NCBI GenBank assembly: GCA_900551975.1
Contig: URYA01000097.1
Location: forward strand, 1 to 6,269
Reading direction: 5' to 3'
DNA length: 6,269 nt
Source of the DNA: an uncultured Collinsella sp.
Lineage (GTDB): Bacteria; Actinomycetota; Coriobacteriia; Coriobacteriales; Coriobacteriaceae
Of the stretch, positions 1 to 6,269 are shown one piece after another. Within the stretch, counting starts at the first letter, position 1; every line of letters starts with the position of its first letter. A program made the position numbers and the translations under genes. A model generated the notes under the pieces. The model was not told where the DNA came from, ran no database searches, and saw only the letters and a list, made by a program, of their open reading frames with translations.

Positions 1-1098
1 GTCGTAGCTGCCACCCGCCGCCGGTGCAATCTTGGCAGCAAGGAGCGGCGGGCGCTTGGCCGGGACTTCGCCCTCCCCCTGCGGCGACGGCTCGACCGCC
101 ACCTCGTAGGCGCGATGCGTCGTCGTCCCTCGCGACCAAGCAGGCTCAAAGGACATGGTCCTGCCGCGCAGCAGGTCCAGCACGGACACGATGGAATGCT
201 CGGATACCGGCAACTGACGCTCGGCGACAAAGCCGCTGCGGGCAAAGTCGTACGATGCCGAGCGCGAACTCGTGATGTCGCTCAGGTAGGCGACCGTCAT
301 TGCGACAAAGTCGAGCAGCTTTGTCGACATGTCATCGAAAGCCTCGGGCACATGGGCAAACGTAAGCTTCTTGCCATAGGAGAACGTACCGCCGCGCACA
401 TAGGCATCGGCCATGCCGTCGATATCCTTAACCACGTAGGACACCGAACCGCAGCGAATGCGAAACTCGAGCGCCCAGTTAAAGCGATCGGCAAACAGCG
501 GATTGTAGTACGGCACCAGCGAGGGCTCCAGCACCGCTTTGGGCGCATCAGGGTCAATGGTGCCGGCGAGCTTGCGGCGCATGGCCGCGAGCTCGTCCAT
601 GCGCTCGCACGAAAGATCGGAAAGCGCCGCTACAAGGCTCGGGCTCGTGGGGACGGGCGCCGGGAAGGGAAAGTTGGGGTTGACCGAAGATGCGCTAGGC
701 GCGGGGCGTGCGGACTGTTTGGATTGTGCGGGCGGTGCCGTAAACGTGCGAACCGGCGTGCGCAGGCCCTCGACAGGCTCGGCGCCACTGGCATCCAGAT
801 ACGCCAGCGCCGTGGCGATGGCGTGCTTGCACATGCCGGAATAGCGGAAGGCGGCAGGGCAATCGCAGTCGTAGTCGATAACCTCGTGCTCGTCCATATC
901 GAGCGCCACGTGTGTCTTGTACAGGTCGCCGCGCGAGCCACGCACCGTGCCCTCGATGTTCACGTTTTTGGAGAAGCGCGAGCCGGAGTCCTCAAACGAC
1001 AGCACGGCGCCGTTGAGCATGAGCGAGCGCCCCTTCATAAAGGTACTGCTGAGCGCCGCCTCCTTACGAAGCGCCTGCGCAAACGTCCCCTGCGCCAT
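1..1098 (-). CDS. SNF2-family DNA helicase/translocase with N-terminal SWIM zinc finger (5' part; runs off the left edge)
   Basis: A minus-strand reading frame starts with ATG at 1096-1098 and stays open for 366 codons to the window edge. It begins MAQGTFAQALRKEAAL. Residues 78-92 carry a SWIM zinc-finger pattern, CxCx9CxH (C78, C80, C90, H92), thought to bind DNA or protein. A Pro/Ala/Ser-rich linker follows (about 113-155). Residues about 186-310 resemble the bacterial SNF2-associated domain: a segment like LEPSLVPYYN, then RCGSVSYVVKDIDG and a YGKKLTFAHVPEAF stretch. In proteins with this order, the SNF2 ATPase (Walker A, DEAH box) and helicase C domain come next; here they would lie outside the window, so the motor itself is not seen. 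The family uses ATP to translocate on double-stranded DNA; the bacterial substrate is mostly unknown. The start is supported by a GGAGGA box 4 nt upstream. The gene follows dnaE by 38 bp and is probably in its operon. Product class fairly sure; role unknown. Confidence 0.85.
   Translation of the reverse strand, partial: MAQGTFAQALRKEAALSSTFMKGRSLMLNGAVLSFEDSGSRFSKNVNIEGTVRGSRGDLYKTHVALDMDEHEVIDYDCDCPAAFRYSGMCKHAIATALAYLDASGAEPVEGLRTPVRTFTAPPAQSKQSARPAPSASSVNPNFPFPAPVPTSPSLVAALSDLSCERMDELAAMRRKLAGTIDPDAPKAVLEPSLVPYYNPLFADRFNWALEFRIRCGSVSYVVKDIDGMADAYVRGGTFSYGKKLTFAHVPEAFDDMSTKLLDFVAMTVAYLSDITSSRSASYDFARSGFVAERQLPVSEHSIVSVLDLLRGRTMSFEPAWSRGTTTHRAYEVAVEPSPQGEGEVPAKRPPLLAAKIAPAAGGSYD
823..867 (-). 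other. SWIM zinc-finger motif within the SNF2-type protein
   Basis: This stretch encodes residues 78-92 of the SNF2-type protein. It contains C-D-C-P, a nine-residue gap counted from the second Cys, then C-K-H, which fits the SWIM consensus CxCx(n)CxH. All four predicted zinc ligands (C78, C80, C90, H92) are present. The preceding strand-like HEVIDYD segment is typical of SWIM fingers. Known SWIM fingers in bacterial SNF2 proteins lie N-terminal to the ATPase, as here. Confidence 0.85.
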
Positions 1099-1102
1099 CA
1101 CT

Positions 1103-1108
1103 TCCTCC
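1103..1108 (-). promoter_or_regulatory. Ribosome binding site of the SNF2-type gene
   Basis: The minus strand reads GGAGGA, then AGTG, then ATG. This is a near-perfect Shine-Dalgarno sequence at 4-5 nt from the start codon. It fixes the start at 1098 and lies inside the 38-bp gap after dnaE. No promoter or terminator is evident in that gap, which supports co-transcription with dnaE. Confidence 0.8.
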
Positions 1109-1136
1109 AATCTCGCGCGGACCAGCAAGGTCGCCC

Positions 1137-4100
1137 TTAGATCACCGTCACTCTGCCTTGGTTACCCACAATGGCCTTGGCCTCGGCCAGCAGCGGAATC
1201 GAGCGCGCGTTGACCTTGACCGGCACCTCGGCACGCAGTACGCGCCCGTCCACCTGCTCGATAAAGATCTCCACGCGGTCGCCGCCCGGGTTGGTGGTAA
1301 GCACCGTGGCAAGACGCGCCATATTGCCCTGACTAAAGCGGCTGTTGGGCACCATGACCTCAAACACCTTGGGCTTATTGCTCTCCTCGTTGAGCTCCAG
1401 CGGCACGATCTCCTGCGCGATGATCTGGTCGCCGCGGTCCGAGCGCTCGAGCTTGCCCTTAATGCGCACAAACGCATCGGACAGCTGTGCACCGGTCTCG
1501 GGATCGACCTCGCCGTACAGGTACCCCTCGGCCTCCTTGTAGGTCTTGGGGAACACCACGACCGTGGCCTCGCCTTCCATGTCCTCGAGCTGCACGATGC
1601 CCATGGGGTCACCGTTTTTGGTCACGCGCTTGGACACGCTCGAGACCATGCCGGCCCACCACAGCGCCTTGCCCTCGGGAATCTCCTGGTTGATGGTACC
1701 GCCCGTGGGGTTTTGCACCTCGTAGCCGGTGTCGATCTGCGAGAACGAGAAGTCGCGTGCCTTGGCTAGTGCATATTCAAACGGGCGCAGCGGGTGGTCC
1801 GAGACATAGATGCCCAGGACCTCCTTCTCCTGGCTCAGCTTAAGGTGACGGTCCCACTCCTGGCCATCCGGATCGGGCACGCTCACCTCAAAGCCCGAAC
1901 CCTCAACATCGCCGAACATGTCGAAGAACGACGTCTGGCCGCTCGCACGATCCTTTTGGCGCTTCACGGCGGCATCGATGATGTTCTCGGGGTTGTTCTT
2001 ATCCACAAAGTGCATCATCTGGCGGCGCGGATACCCCGTGGAGTCGAAGGCGCCTGCCTTGATGAGCGATTCGATCACGCGACGGTTGGCCTGGCTCGAG
2101 TCCACGCGCTCGACAAAGTCGTGCAGCGTCTTAAACGGGCCGCCCGCCTCGCGCTCGGCGATAATCGCCTGCGCCACGCCGGTGCCCACGCCGCGGATGC
2201 CGGCCAAACCAAAGCGCACGCCCTCCTTGGTGGCCGTGAACTCGGTACCGGACTCGTTGACATCTGGCGACAGCACGGGGATGCCGTCGTGACGGCATGC
2301 CGAGACGTAGTGAACGATCTTGTCGGTCTTGCCCGTGTAGGACGTCAGAACGGCCGCCATGTACTCGTGCGGATAGTGCGCCTTGAGCCACGCTGTCTGC
2401 ATAACCAAGATGGCGTAGCCGGCGGAGTGCGACTTGTTAAAGGCGTAAGATGCGAACTCGAGAACATCGTCCCAAATCTTCTGGGCGACCTCGCGCGTGT
2501 AGTTGTTCTTGATAGCGCCGTTCATCCAGTGGTCGTAGGTGGTCTCGTCCGAGCCATCCTCCCAGTGGAGCACCGTCGACGTGAGCAGCTTGATCTTCTT
2601 CTTAGCCACGGGCTTACGGATACGCGAGTCCGATTCGCCCTTGGAGAAGCCGCACATCTCGACGGAGATGAGCATAACCTGCTCCTGGTAGACCATAGTG
2701 CCGTAGGTTTCGCCCAGGATGTCGTCCAGACGGTCGTCATAGGAGACGGCCGGCTCCTTGCCGTTCATACGGTTGATGTAGGACGAAACCATGCCGGCGC
2801 CCAGCGGGCCCGGGCGGTACAGGGCGATCAATGCCACGACGTGTTTGTACTCGGTGGGCTTCATGTTCTTGATCGTGGCCGTCATGCCGGCGGACTCGAC
2901 CTGGAAGACGCCGGCGGTGTGACCGGAGCCCATGAGCTTAAAGATCTCGGGATCGTCAAAGGGAATCTCTTCCTCTTTGATGTCGATGCCGAAGTTCTTT
3001 TTGATGTTGGCCTTGGCCTTAGAGATAACCGTCAGCGTGCGCAGGCCCAGGAAGTCCATCTTGAGCAGGCCCATGTCGGCAACGGTATGACCCTCGTACT
3101 GGGTAATCTCGACGCCGCCCTTGGTATCGAGCTTGGTGGGTACGTGCTCGTTGACGGGATCGCGGCAGATCAGAACGGCGCACGCGTGCACGCCCTCGCC
3201 ACGGGTGAGGCCCTCGATCGAGAGCGCCGTGTCGATGATGCGGCGGGCATCGTCATCCTTTTTATAGGCCTCGGCAAAGTCGGGGTTAAACAGATCCTCT
3301 TTGCCGGGTTGCTTTTCGAGCACCTGCTTGAGCTTGACCTTGGGGTCGCTCGAGACCATCTTGGACAGGCGCTGGCCCATGTAGACCGGGTAATCCAGAA
3401 CGCGCGCGGCGTCGTTGATGGCCTGCTTGGCCTTGATGGTCGAGTAGGTGATGACGTGGGTGACCTTCTCGGGGCCATAGAGCTGGCGAACGTGCTCCAC
3501 GACCTCGAGGCGCCGCTCATCGTCGAAGTCCATATCGATATCGGGCATCTCGGTACGCTGCGGGGACAGGAACCTCTCGAACATCAGGCCGTTCTCGAGC
3601 GGGTCGAACGCGGTGATGTTCATGGCGTAGGCGACGATAGCGCCGGCGGAGCCACGGCCGGGGCCGACGCCGATGCCGTTGTCCTTGGCCCATTGCACGT
3701 ACTCGGCGACGATCAAAAAGTAAGCGGCAAAGCCCTTGTCGCAGATGACCTTGTATTCGTACTCAAAGCGCTCTTTGATGTTGACGCCACCGATCTCGCG
3801 CGTGGCCCAGTCGTCGCCGTAGTGCTGGCGCAGGCCCTTCTCACACTCGCGGCGGAACTGGCTCTCGTGCGTCTCGCCGGGATCGAGCAACGGAAAGCGC
3901 GGCAGGATGATAGAGTCCCAGTCCAGCTCAACGTAGCACTTGTCGGCGATCTCGAGCGTGTTGTCGCAGGCCTCGGGGCAATACGGGAACATCGCCCGCA
4001 TCTCCTCCTCGGTCTTCATATAAAACTCCGAGCCGGTCATGCGCATGCGGTTGGGGTCGTCGACCTTGGCGTTCATACCGATGCACATGATGACGTCCTG

Positions 4101-4937
4101 CACCGGCGCGTCCTCGCGGCGCAGGTAGTGGAAGTCGTTGGTGGCGATGACCTTGACACCCACCTGCTTGGCGATATCGATGAGCGTGCGGTCCATCTGC
4201 TCGTCGGTCAGGCCGTTGTCGGTGGTGATGCCGTGTTCCTGGATCTCGATGTAAAAGTCGCCGGGGTCGAAGGTGTCACGGAAGGTCTCGGCCCACTTGA
4301 TGGCTCCCTCCATGTCGCCGCGGTCGATGTATTTGGGGATGATGCCCGCGATGCAGGCGCTCGTGCAGATCATGCCCTTGGCGTGGCGGCGCAGGTTGTC
4401 GAGCGTCACGCGCGGCTTGTAGTAAAAGCCCTGCACGGCGGCCTCGGAGACCGTCTGCATCAGGTTGACGTAGCCCTCCTGGTCCTTGGCCAGAAGAATC
4501 ATGTGGTAGAGCTCGGGCTTATGGTCGCGGGCGAGCGTCTCGTCCGGCGTAAAGTAGACCTCGCAGCCAAAGATGGGTTTGATGACCAGGGGCGGCTTGA
4601 GCTCGTCGATATTGCCCTTCTCGTCCCACATGGCCATGTCCTTCACATACTGGGCATGCTCGCGCGGGTTTTCCTCGGGATCGGGCTCCACCAGCTCGTC
4701 GCGGCGGTCCTTTTCCAAGAAGGCCTTGTCGTGGCTCCAGGTTTTGTATTCGGGCGTGTTGTGATTGACGGCGTCGCAGGCCAGCGCCAGGTCGGGCACG
4801 CCATACATGTAGCCGTGGTCGGTAATGGCCACGGCGGGCATGCCCAGCTCAACGGCACGGTTGACCATATCCTGGATACGGGTTGCGCCGTCGAGCATGG
4901 AAAAGACAGTGTGGTTGTGCAGATGGACGAATGCCAT
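1137..4937 (-). CDS. dnaE: DNA polymerase III alpha subunit (replicative DNA polymerase)
   Basis: Complete gene, 1266 residues, for the C-family polymerase that copies the chromosome within the Pol III holoenzyme. The PHP domain (about 1-290) keeps HLHNH, ITDHG and NDFH. The palm has GPGRGSAGA (425-433) and PDIDMDF, giving catalytic D466 and D468; the third, D628, is in KMDFLGL. YRPGPL (707-712) and FNKSHSAGYA (833-842) are fingers signatures. A helix-hairpin-helix region (about 905-965), a clamp-binding peptide (about 1001-1008), an OB fold (about 1090-1180) and a C-terminal domain follow. Most DnaE1 proteins are about 1160-1190 residues; the excess is explained mainly by about 60 extra residues in PHP and about 12 in the fingers. 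It is not PolC, which has a DnaQ-type exonuclease inserted, nor DnaE2/ImuC, which lacks an intact PHP site. ATG at 4937 is the first start after the in-frame stop at 4980-4982, with GGAG 8 nt upstream. Family assignment is essentially certain. Confidence 0.98.
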   Translation of the reverse strand: MAFVHLHNHTVFSMLDGATRIQDMVNRAVELGMPAVAITDHGYMYGVPDLALACDAVNHNTPEYKTWSHDKAFLEKDRRDELVEPDPEENPREHAQYVKDMAMWDEKGNIDELKPPLVIKPIFGCEVYFTPDETLARDHKPELYHMILLAKDQEGYVNLMQTVSEAAVQGFYYKPRVTLDNLRRHAKGMICTSACIAGIIPKYIDRGDMEGAIKWAETFRDTFDPGDFYIEIQEHGITTDNGLTDEQMDRTLIDIAKQVGVKVIATNDFHYLRREDAPVQDVIMCIGMNAKVDDPNRMRMTGSEFYMKTEEEMRAMFPYCPEACDNTLEIADKCYVELDWDSIILPRFPLLDPGETHESQFRRECEKGLRQHYGDDWATREIGGVNIKERFEYEYKVICDKGFAAYFLIVAEYVQWAKDNGIGVGPGRGSAGAIVAYAMNITAFDPLENGLMFERFLSPQRTEMPDIDMDFDDERRLEVVEHVRQLYGPEKVTHVITYSTIKAKQAINDAARVLDYPVYMGQRLSKMVSSDPKVKLKQVLEKQPGKEDLFNPDFAEAYKKDDDARRIIDTALSIEGLTRGEGVHACAVLICRDPVNEHVPTKLDTKGGVEITQYEGHTVADMGLLKMDFLGLRTLTVISKAKANIKKNFGIDIKEEEIPFDDPEIFKLMGSGHTAGVFQVESAGMTATIKNMKPTEYKHVVALIALYRPGPLGAGMVSSYINRMNGKEPAVSYDDRLDDILGETYGTMVYQEQVMLISVEMCGFSKGESDSRIRKPVAKKKIKLLTSTVLHWEDGSDETTYDHWMNGAIKNNYTREVAQKIWDDVLEFASYAFNKSHSAGYAILVMQTAWLKAHYPHEYMAAVLTSYTGKTDKIVHYVSACRHDGIPVLSPDVNESGTEFTATKEGVRFGLAGIRGVGTGVAQAIIAEREAGGPFKTLHDFVERVDSSQANRRVIESLIKAGAFDSTGYPRRQMMHFVDKNNPENIIDAAVKRQKDRASGQTSFFDMFGDVEGSGFEVSVPDPDGQEWDRHLKLSQEKEVLGIYVSDHPLRPFEYALAKARDFSFSQIDTGYEVQNPTGGTINQEIPEGKALWWAGMVSSVSKRVTKNGDPMGIVQLEDMEGEATVVVFPKTYKEAEGYLYGEVDPETGAQLSDAFVRIKGKLERSDRGDQIIAQEIVPLELNEESNKPKVFEVMVPNSRFSQGNMARLATVLTTNPGGDRVEIFIEQVDGRVLRAEVPVKVNARSIPLLAEAKAIVGNQGRVTVI
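1914..1937 (-). other. Probable beta-clamp binding motif of DnaE
   Basis: This encodes DnaE residues 1001-1008, QTSFFDMF, between the helix-hairpin-helix region and the OB fold. That is where alpha subunits carry their internal clamp-binding peptide; E. coli has QADMF there. The Q-x-S-x-F core followed by DMF fits the loose Qxx(L/M)(F) consensus. The location is convincing; which phenylalanine enters the clamp pocket cannot be told. Confidence 0.65.
2502..2612 (-). other. Variant, lengthened fingers segment of DnaE
   Basis: This encodes DnaE residues 776-812. Where most DnaE proteins have RRAMGKK followed by about 13 residues and then GA-x-KN, this one has RKPVAKKK followed by 25 residues (including LHWEDGSDETT) before GAIKN. 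That is about 12 extra residues and an altered basic motif. The flanking RIRK and FNKSHSAGYA are in register, so a frameshift is unlikely. It may be a lineage signature of Coriobacteriia. Confidence 0.6.
4584..4763 (-). other. About 60-residue acidic insertion in the DnaE PHP domain
   Basis: This encodes DnaE residues about 59-118. In standard DnaE the fourth PHP metal ligand (H41 here) is about 25 residues before the fifth (Glu in GCEVY, E126 here); here they are 85 apart. The extra segment is strongly charged, with 16 Asp/Glu and 9 Lys/Arg in residues 61-114, and includes the motifs EKDRRDELVE and PDPEENPREH. Reading frame and codon use are continuous through it, so it looks like a true protein insertion. 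Confidence 0.7.
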
Positions 4938-4945
4938 GTGATGAG

Positions 4946-4949
4946 CTCC
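4946..4949 (-). promoter_or_regulatory. Ribosome binding site of dnaE
   Basis: The minus strand has GGAG followed by CTCATCAC and then ATG, a moderate Shine-Dalgarno match at 8 nt spacing. It supports the ATG at 4937, the only ATG or GTG between the upstream in-frame stop (4980-4982) and the conserved FVHLHNH start of the protein. Confidence 0.65.
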
Positions 4950-4976
4950 GATGCGGGTTCGTGTTCTGACTGAACG

Positions 4977-4982
4977 ATTTTA
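4977..4982 (-). promoter_or_regulatory. Candidate -10 element for dnaE
   Basis: The minus strand has TAAAAT, five of six matches to TATAAT, in an otherwise GC-rich spacer. Initiation about 7 nt downstream would give a leader of roughly 30 nt containing the dnaE ribosome binding site. No good -35 box lies at 16-18 bp; the best is TTCGGG at about 19 bp, matching poorly. The call rests on the -10 alone. Confidence 0.3.
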
Positions 4983-5037
4983 CCCCACGGCACGGACAGC
5001 ACCCGAACCTAGCCAAACCAACACGGCTCCTCTTGAG

Positions 5038-5100
5038 TTGCGGTGAAATACGGACTGTTTGGCGGCTTTTTTGGCTAAAACAGCCCGTATTCCACCGCAA
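5038..5100 (-). repeat. 63-bp inverted repeat (23-bp arms, 17-nt loop) between addA and dnaE
   Basis: The arms are 5038-5060 and 5078-5100, separated by 17 nt that includes six T's on the plus strand. Twenty-one of 23 positions are complementary. Both mismatches are A against C in plus-strand RNA but G against U in minus-strand RNA, so the transcript of the addA-dnaE strand would form an uninterrupted 23-bp stem. It begins 12 nt after the addA stop codon. No U-tract follows on the minus strand, so it is not a classical intrinsic terminator. It could be a 3'-end stabiliser, a partial transcriptional barrier, or one copy of a dispersed palindromic (REP- or MITE-like) repeat; the window has only one copy. 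A smaller alternative hairpin, GGCT-AAAAC-AGCC at 5073-5085, overlaps the right arm. Confidence 0.85.
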
Positions 5101-5112
5101 GTTATCTGAGGG

Positions 5113-6269
5113 CTAGAGATTGTAGATGACTACTTGAGGTTCGGCGGGTTCGACGAAGATGGTTGGATTCGCCTGCTCCACGCGGACGAACTTGACGGTC
5201 ACGACCTCAAAGCCCGCCTTGTGCAGAACGTCGGCGTAAACGCGCGCCTGCAAGGCGTGTTTCTCGAGCAGCTGCTCCGGCGTCTCGTCCGGCGTGCCAC
5301 CCGTCTTGTAGTCGATGACCAGTGCGCGCGACGGATCCGCCGGGTCGGTTGCCAAGGCATCGATGGCGCCCTCGGCATAAGCACCGTAGCGAGCGATGTC
5401 CTCGTCCTCGCAGCCCAGTGAAAAGAACGGCACCTCGGCGCGAACGCACGGCCACGCGAGCAGGTCGGCACGAACAGCCGACTTGAGCCAGCGGTCCAGG
5501 GCAACGTCGAAGCGTTCGCGCTGCTCCGGCGTCAGCCACCACAGGCGCGCCAGCGCATCGGCACGCTCAGCGGGCAGCGCATCGGCACCCATCTCGATCA
5601 GCCACTGGCAGGCGGCGTGGAAGGCCGAGCCCAACGCCATGGGGTTGCCGGCGGGCTCAACGGCGGCCACGTCTGCATCCGTCATCTCGGAACCATCCGA
5701 CTCTGCATCATCGCCAGCCTCGTCCATGGGCACATGTGCCTCGGCGGCACGATCTTCCCTCTCGGCATGCAGTGCCGCGGCGATTGATGAATAGCTATAC
5801 GAGTCACGCGCCGGGAACGGACAGATGCCCATGCGCACGCCCACTGCCTGGGGATACACAAGCTCAAACGAATCGGGCTTGGGGTCGGCAGGACCGGGGA
5901 CGATTGTACTGGCCGAATCGTCGGCAGCATCTGTATCGGCATCGCCACGAACAAGCCTGCCCTCGACATCCAGCGAAGCGTTGGCCTCAAACGCCTGCTC
6001 GCCAAAGGTAAAGTCCGAAAGCGAAATGAGCTCGTAGTCGCCCGGTTGGGAGTTGTCGAACCCCAGGCGGTCGGCATCGAGCTGCGGCATGTCCAGAGCG
6101 TCCGTCGGCAGAATGCGGCGCAGGACATCGTAGGTCAGATCCGTCTCGACATCGAAGGTCGGCGCCGTCACCTTGCCACGGCTCACGCCGGCATCCATCG
6201 CCAAGATCACCAGCTCGCGCGCACGCGTCATGGCGACATAGAGCAGACGAGCCCGCTCCTCGAGCGAAA
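5113..6269 (-). CDS. addA: AddA-type ATP-dependent helicase-nuclease, C-terminal 384 residues (runs off the right edge)
   Basis: The reading frame is open to the right edge and ends with TAG at 5113-5115. It enters as SLEERARLLYVAMTRARELV, which is UvrD/Rep (SF1A) helicase motif VI. Numbering from the Met at 6231, an acidic variable linker spans about 92-196. A RecB/AddA-family PD-(D/E)XK nuclease follows: H205 in GSAFH, E266 in RAEVPFF, D291 in EGAIDAL, D307 and K309 in VIDYKTG, and Q328/Y332 in QARVYA. All expected catalytic residues are present, so it should cut DNA. The cysteines that form the iron-sulfur cluster of AddB-type nucleases are absent after the nuclease core, favouring AddA. 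AddA with AddB resects double-strand ends, up to Chi, for RecA-dependent repair. Walker A and motifs I-V lie outside the window. An AdnA/B-like or solitary UvrD-nuclease protein is the alternative. The Met at 6231 is internal, not a start. Confidence 0.85.
   Translation of the reverse strand, partial: SLEERARLLYVAMTRARELVILAMDAGVSRGKVTAPTFDVETDLTYDVLRRILPTDALDMPQLDADRLGFDNSQPGDYELISLSDFTFGEQAFEANASLDVEGRLVRGDADTDAADDSASTIVPGPADPKPDSFELVYPQAVGVRMGICPFPARDSYSYSSIAAALHAEREDRAAEAHVPMDEAGDDAESDGSEMTDADVAAVEPAGNPMALGSAFHAACQWLIEMGADALPAERADALARLWWLTPEQRERFDVALDRWLKSAVRADLLAWPCVRAEVPFFSLGCEDEDIARYGAYAEGAIDALATDPADPSRALVIDYKTGGTPDETPEQLLEKHALQARVYADVLHKAGFEVVTVKFVRVEQANPTIFVEPAEPQVVIYNL

Noticed and set aside
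297..941. Short minus-strand frames at 297-557 and 630-941
   Set aside because: They are out of frame with the 366-codon SNF2-type reading frame that covers the whole interval, and their translations are Arg/Ser/Pro-rich, as expected of shadow frames in GC-rich DNA.
115..1140. 341-codon plus-strand open frame opposite the SNF2-type gene
   Set aside because: It has the same in-register antisense origin as the frame opposite dnaE. Its translation is Arg/His/Ala-rich without domains, whereas the minus strand encodes a SWIM finger and an SNF2-associated domain.
4584..4763. Intein or mobile insertion in dnaE
   Set aside because: The extra segment is only about 60 residues, lacks splicing motifs (no Cys/Ser at an N-terminal junction block, no HN at the end), and sits in the PHP domain rather than at a usual intein site.
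1794..4973. 1059-codon plus-strand open frame antisense to dnaE
   Set aside because: It is codon-for-codon in register with dnaE, so it only needs dnaE to avoid TTA, CTA and TCA codons, which are rare in GC-rich genes. The product is repetitive in V, L, D, H and G with no recognisable domain, while the dnaE strand is fully conserved.
5038..5100. Intrinsic (rho-independent) terminator for addA
   Set aside because: The stem is strong, but no run of U's follows it on the minus strand; the sequence after it is mixed and GC-rich. The T-run on the plus strand is in the loop, and no plus-strand gene ends there.
5113..6231. AddA-like protein as a complete 372-residue nuclease starting at 6231
   Set aside because: The frame continues upstream without a stop to the window edge, and the residues just before the Met (EERARLLYVA) form the first half of helicase motif VI, so the Met is internal.

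Overview
The window is high-GC bacterial DNA (roughly 60% G+C by eye) with three protein genes, all read on the minus strand, in the order addA-type helicase-nuclease (C-terminal part only), dnaE (complete), then a SNF2-family helicase with a SWIM zinc finger (N-terminal part only). Codon use is strongly GC-biased. The style of the DnaE protein (a Collinsella/Eggerthella-like fingers variant, RKPVAKK in place of the usual RRAMGKK) suggests an anaerobic actinomycete of class Coriobacteriia, perhaps Collinsella or a relative. That assignment rests on recall and was not searched.

Layout in the direction of transcription, right to left. From the right edge down to 5113 lies the end of a UvrD/Rep-type helicase: motif VI, an acidic linker, and a C-terminal PD-(D/E)XK nuclease of the RecB/AddA type. 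A 175-bp spacer (4938-5112) follows. It holds a 63-bp inverted repeat (5038-5100) whose only two imperfections become G-U pairs in the minus-strand RNA, then a candidate -10 box and the dnaE ribosome binding site. The complete dnaE (1137-4937, 1266 residues) encodes the replicative DNA polymerase III alpha subunit. It has an apparently intact PHP metal site, about 60 extra residues inside that PHP domain and about 12 extra residues in the fingers. After 38 bp with a strong Shine-Dalgarno sequence, a 366-codon reading frame (1098 down to 1) runs out of the left edge. It has a SWIM zinc finger (CxCx9CxH) and a bacterial SNF2-associated domain, so the ATPase motor should lie beyond the window.

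Together the three genes form a co-directional replication and repair block: double-strand-end processing, chromosome replication, and a Swi2/Snf2-type DNA translocase of unknown client. dnaE and the SNF2 gene are very likely co-transcribed. The link between addA and dnaE is looser because of the structured spacer. No RNA genes, IS elements, CRISPR arrays or phage genes were seen. The least explained items are the spacer hairpin, the PHP insertion, and the pairing of dnaE with a SWIM/SNF2 protein.
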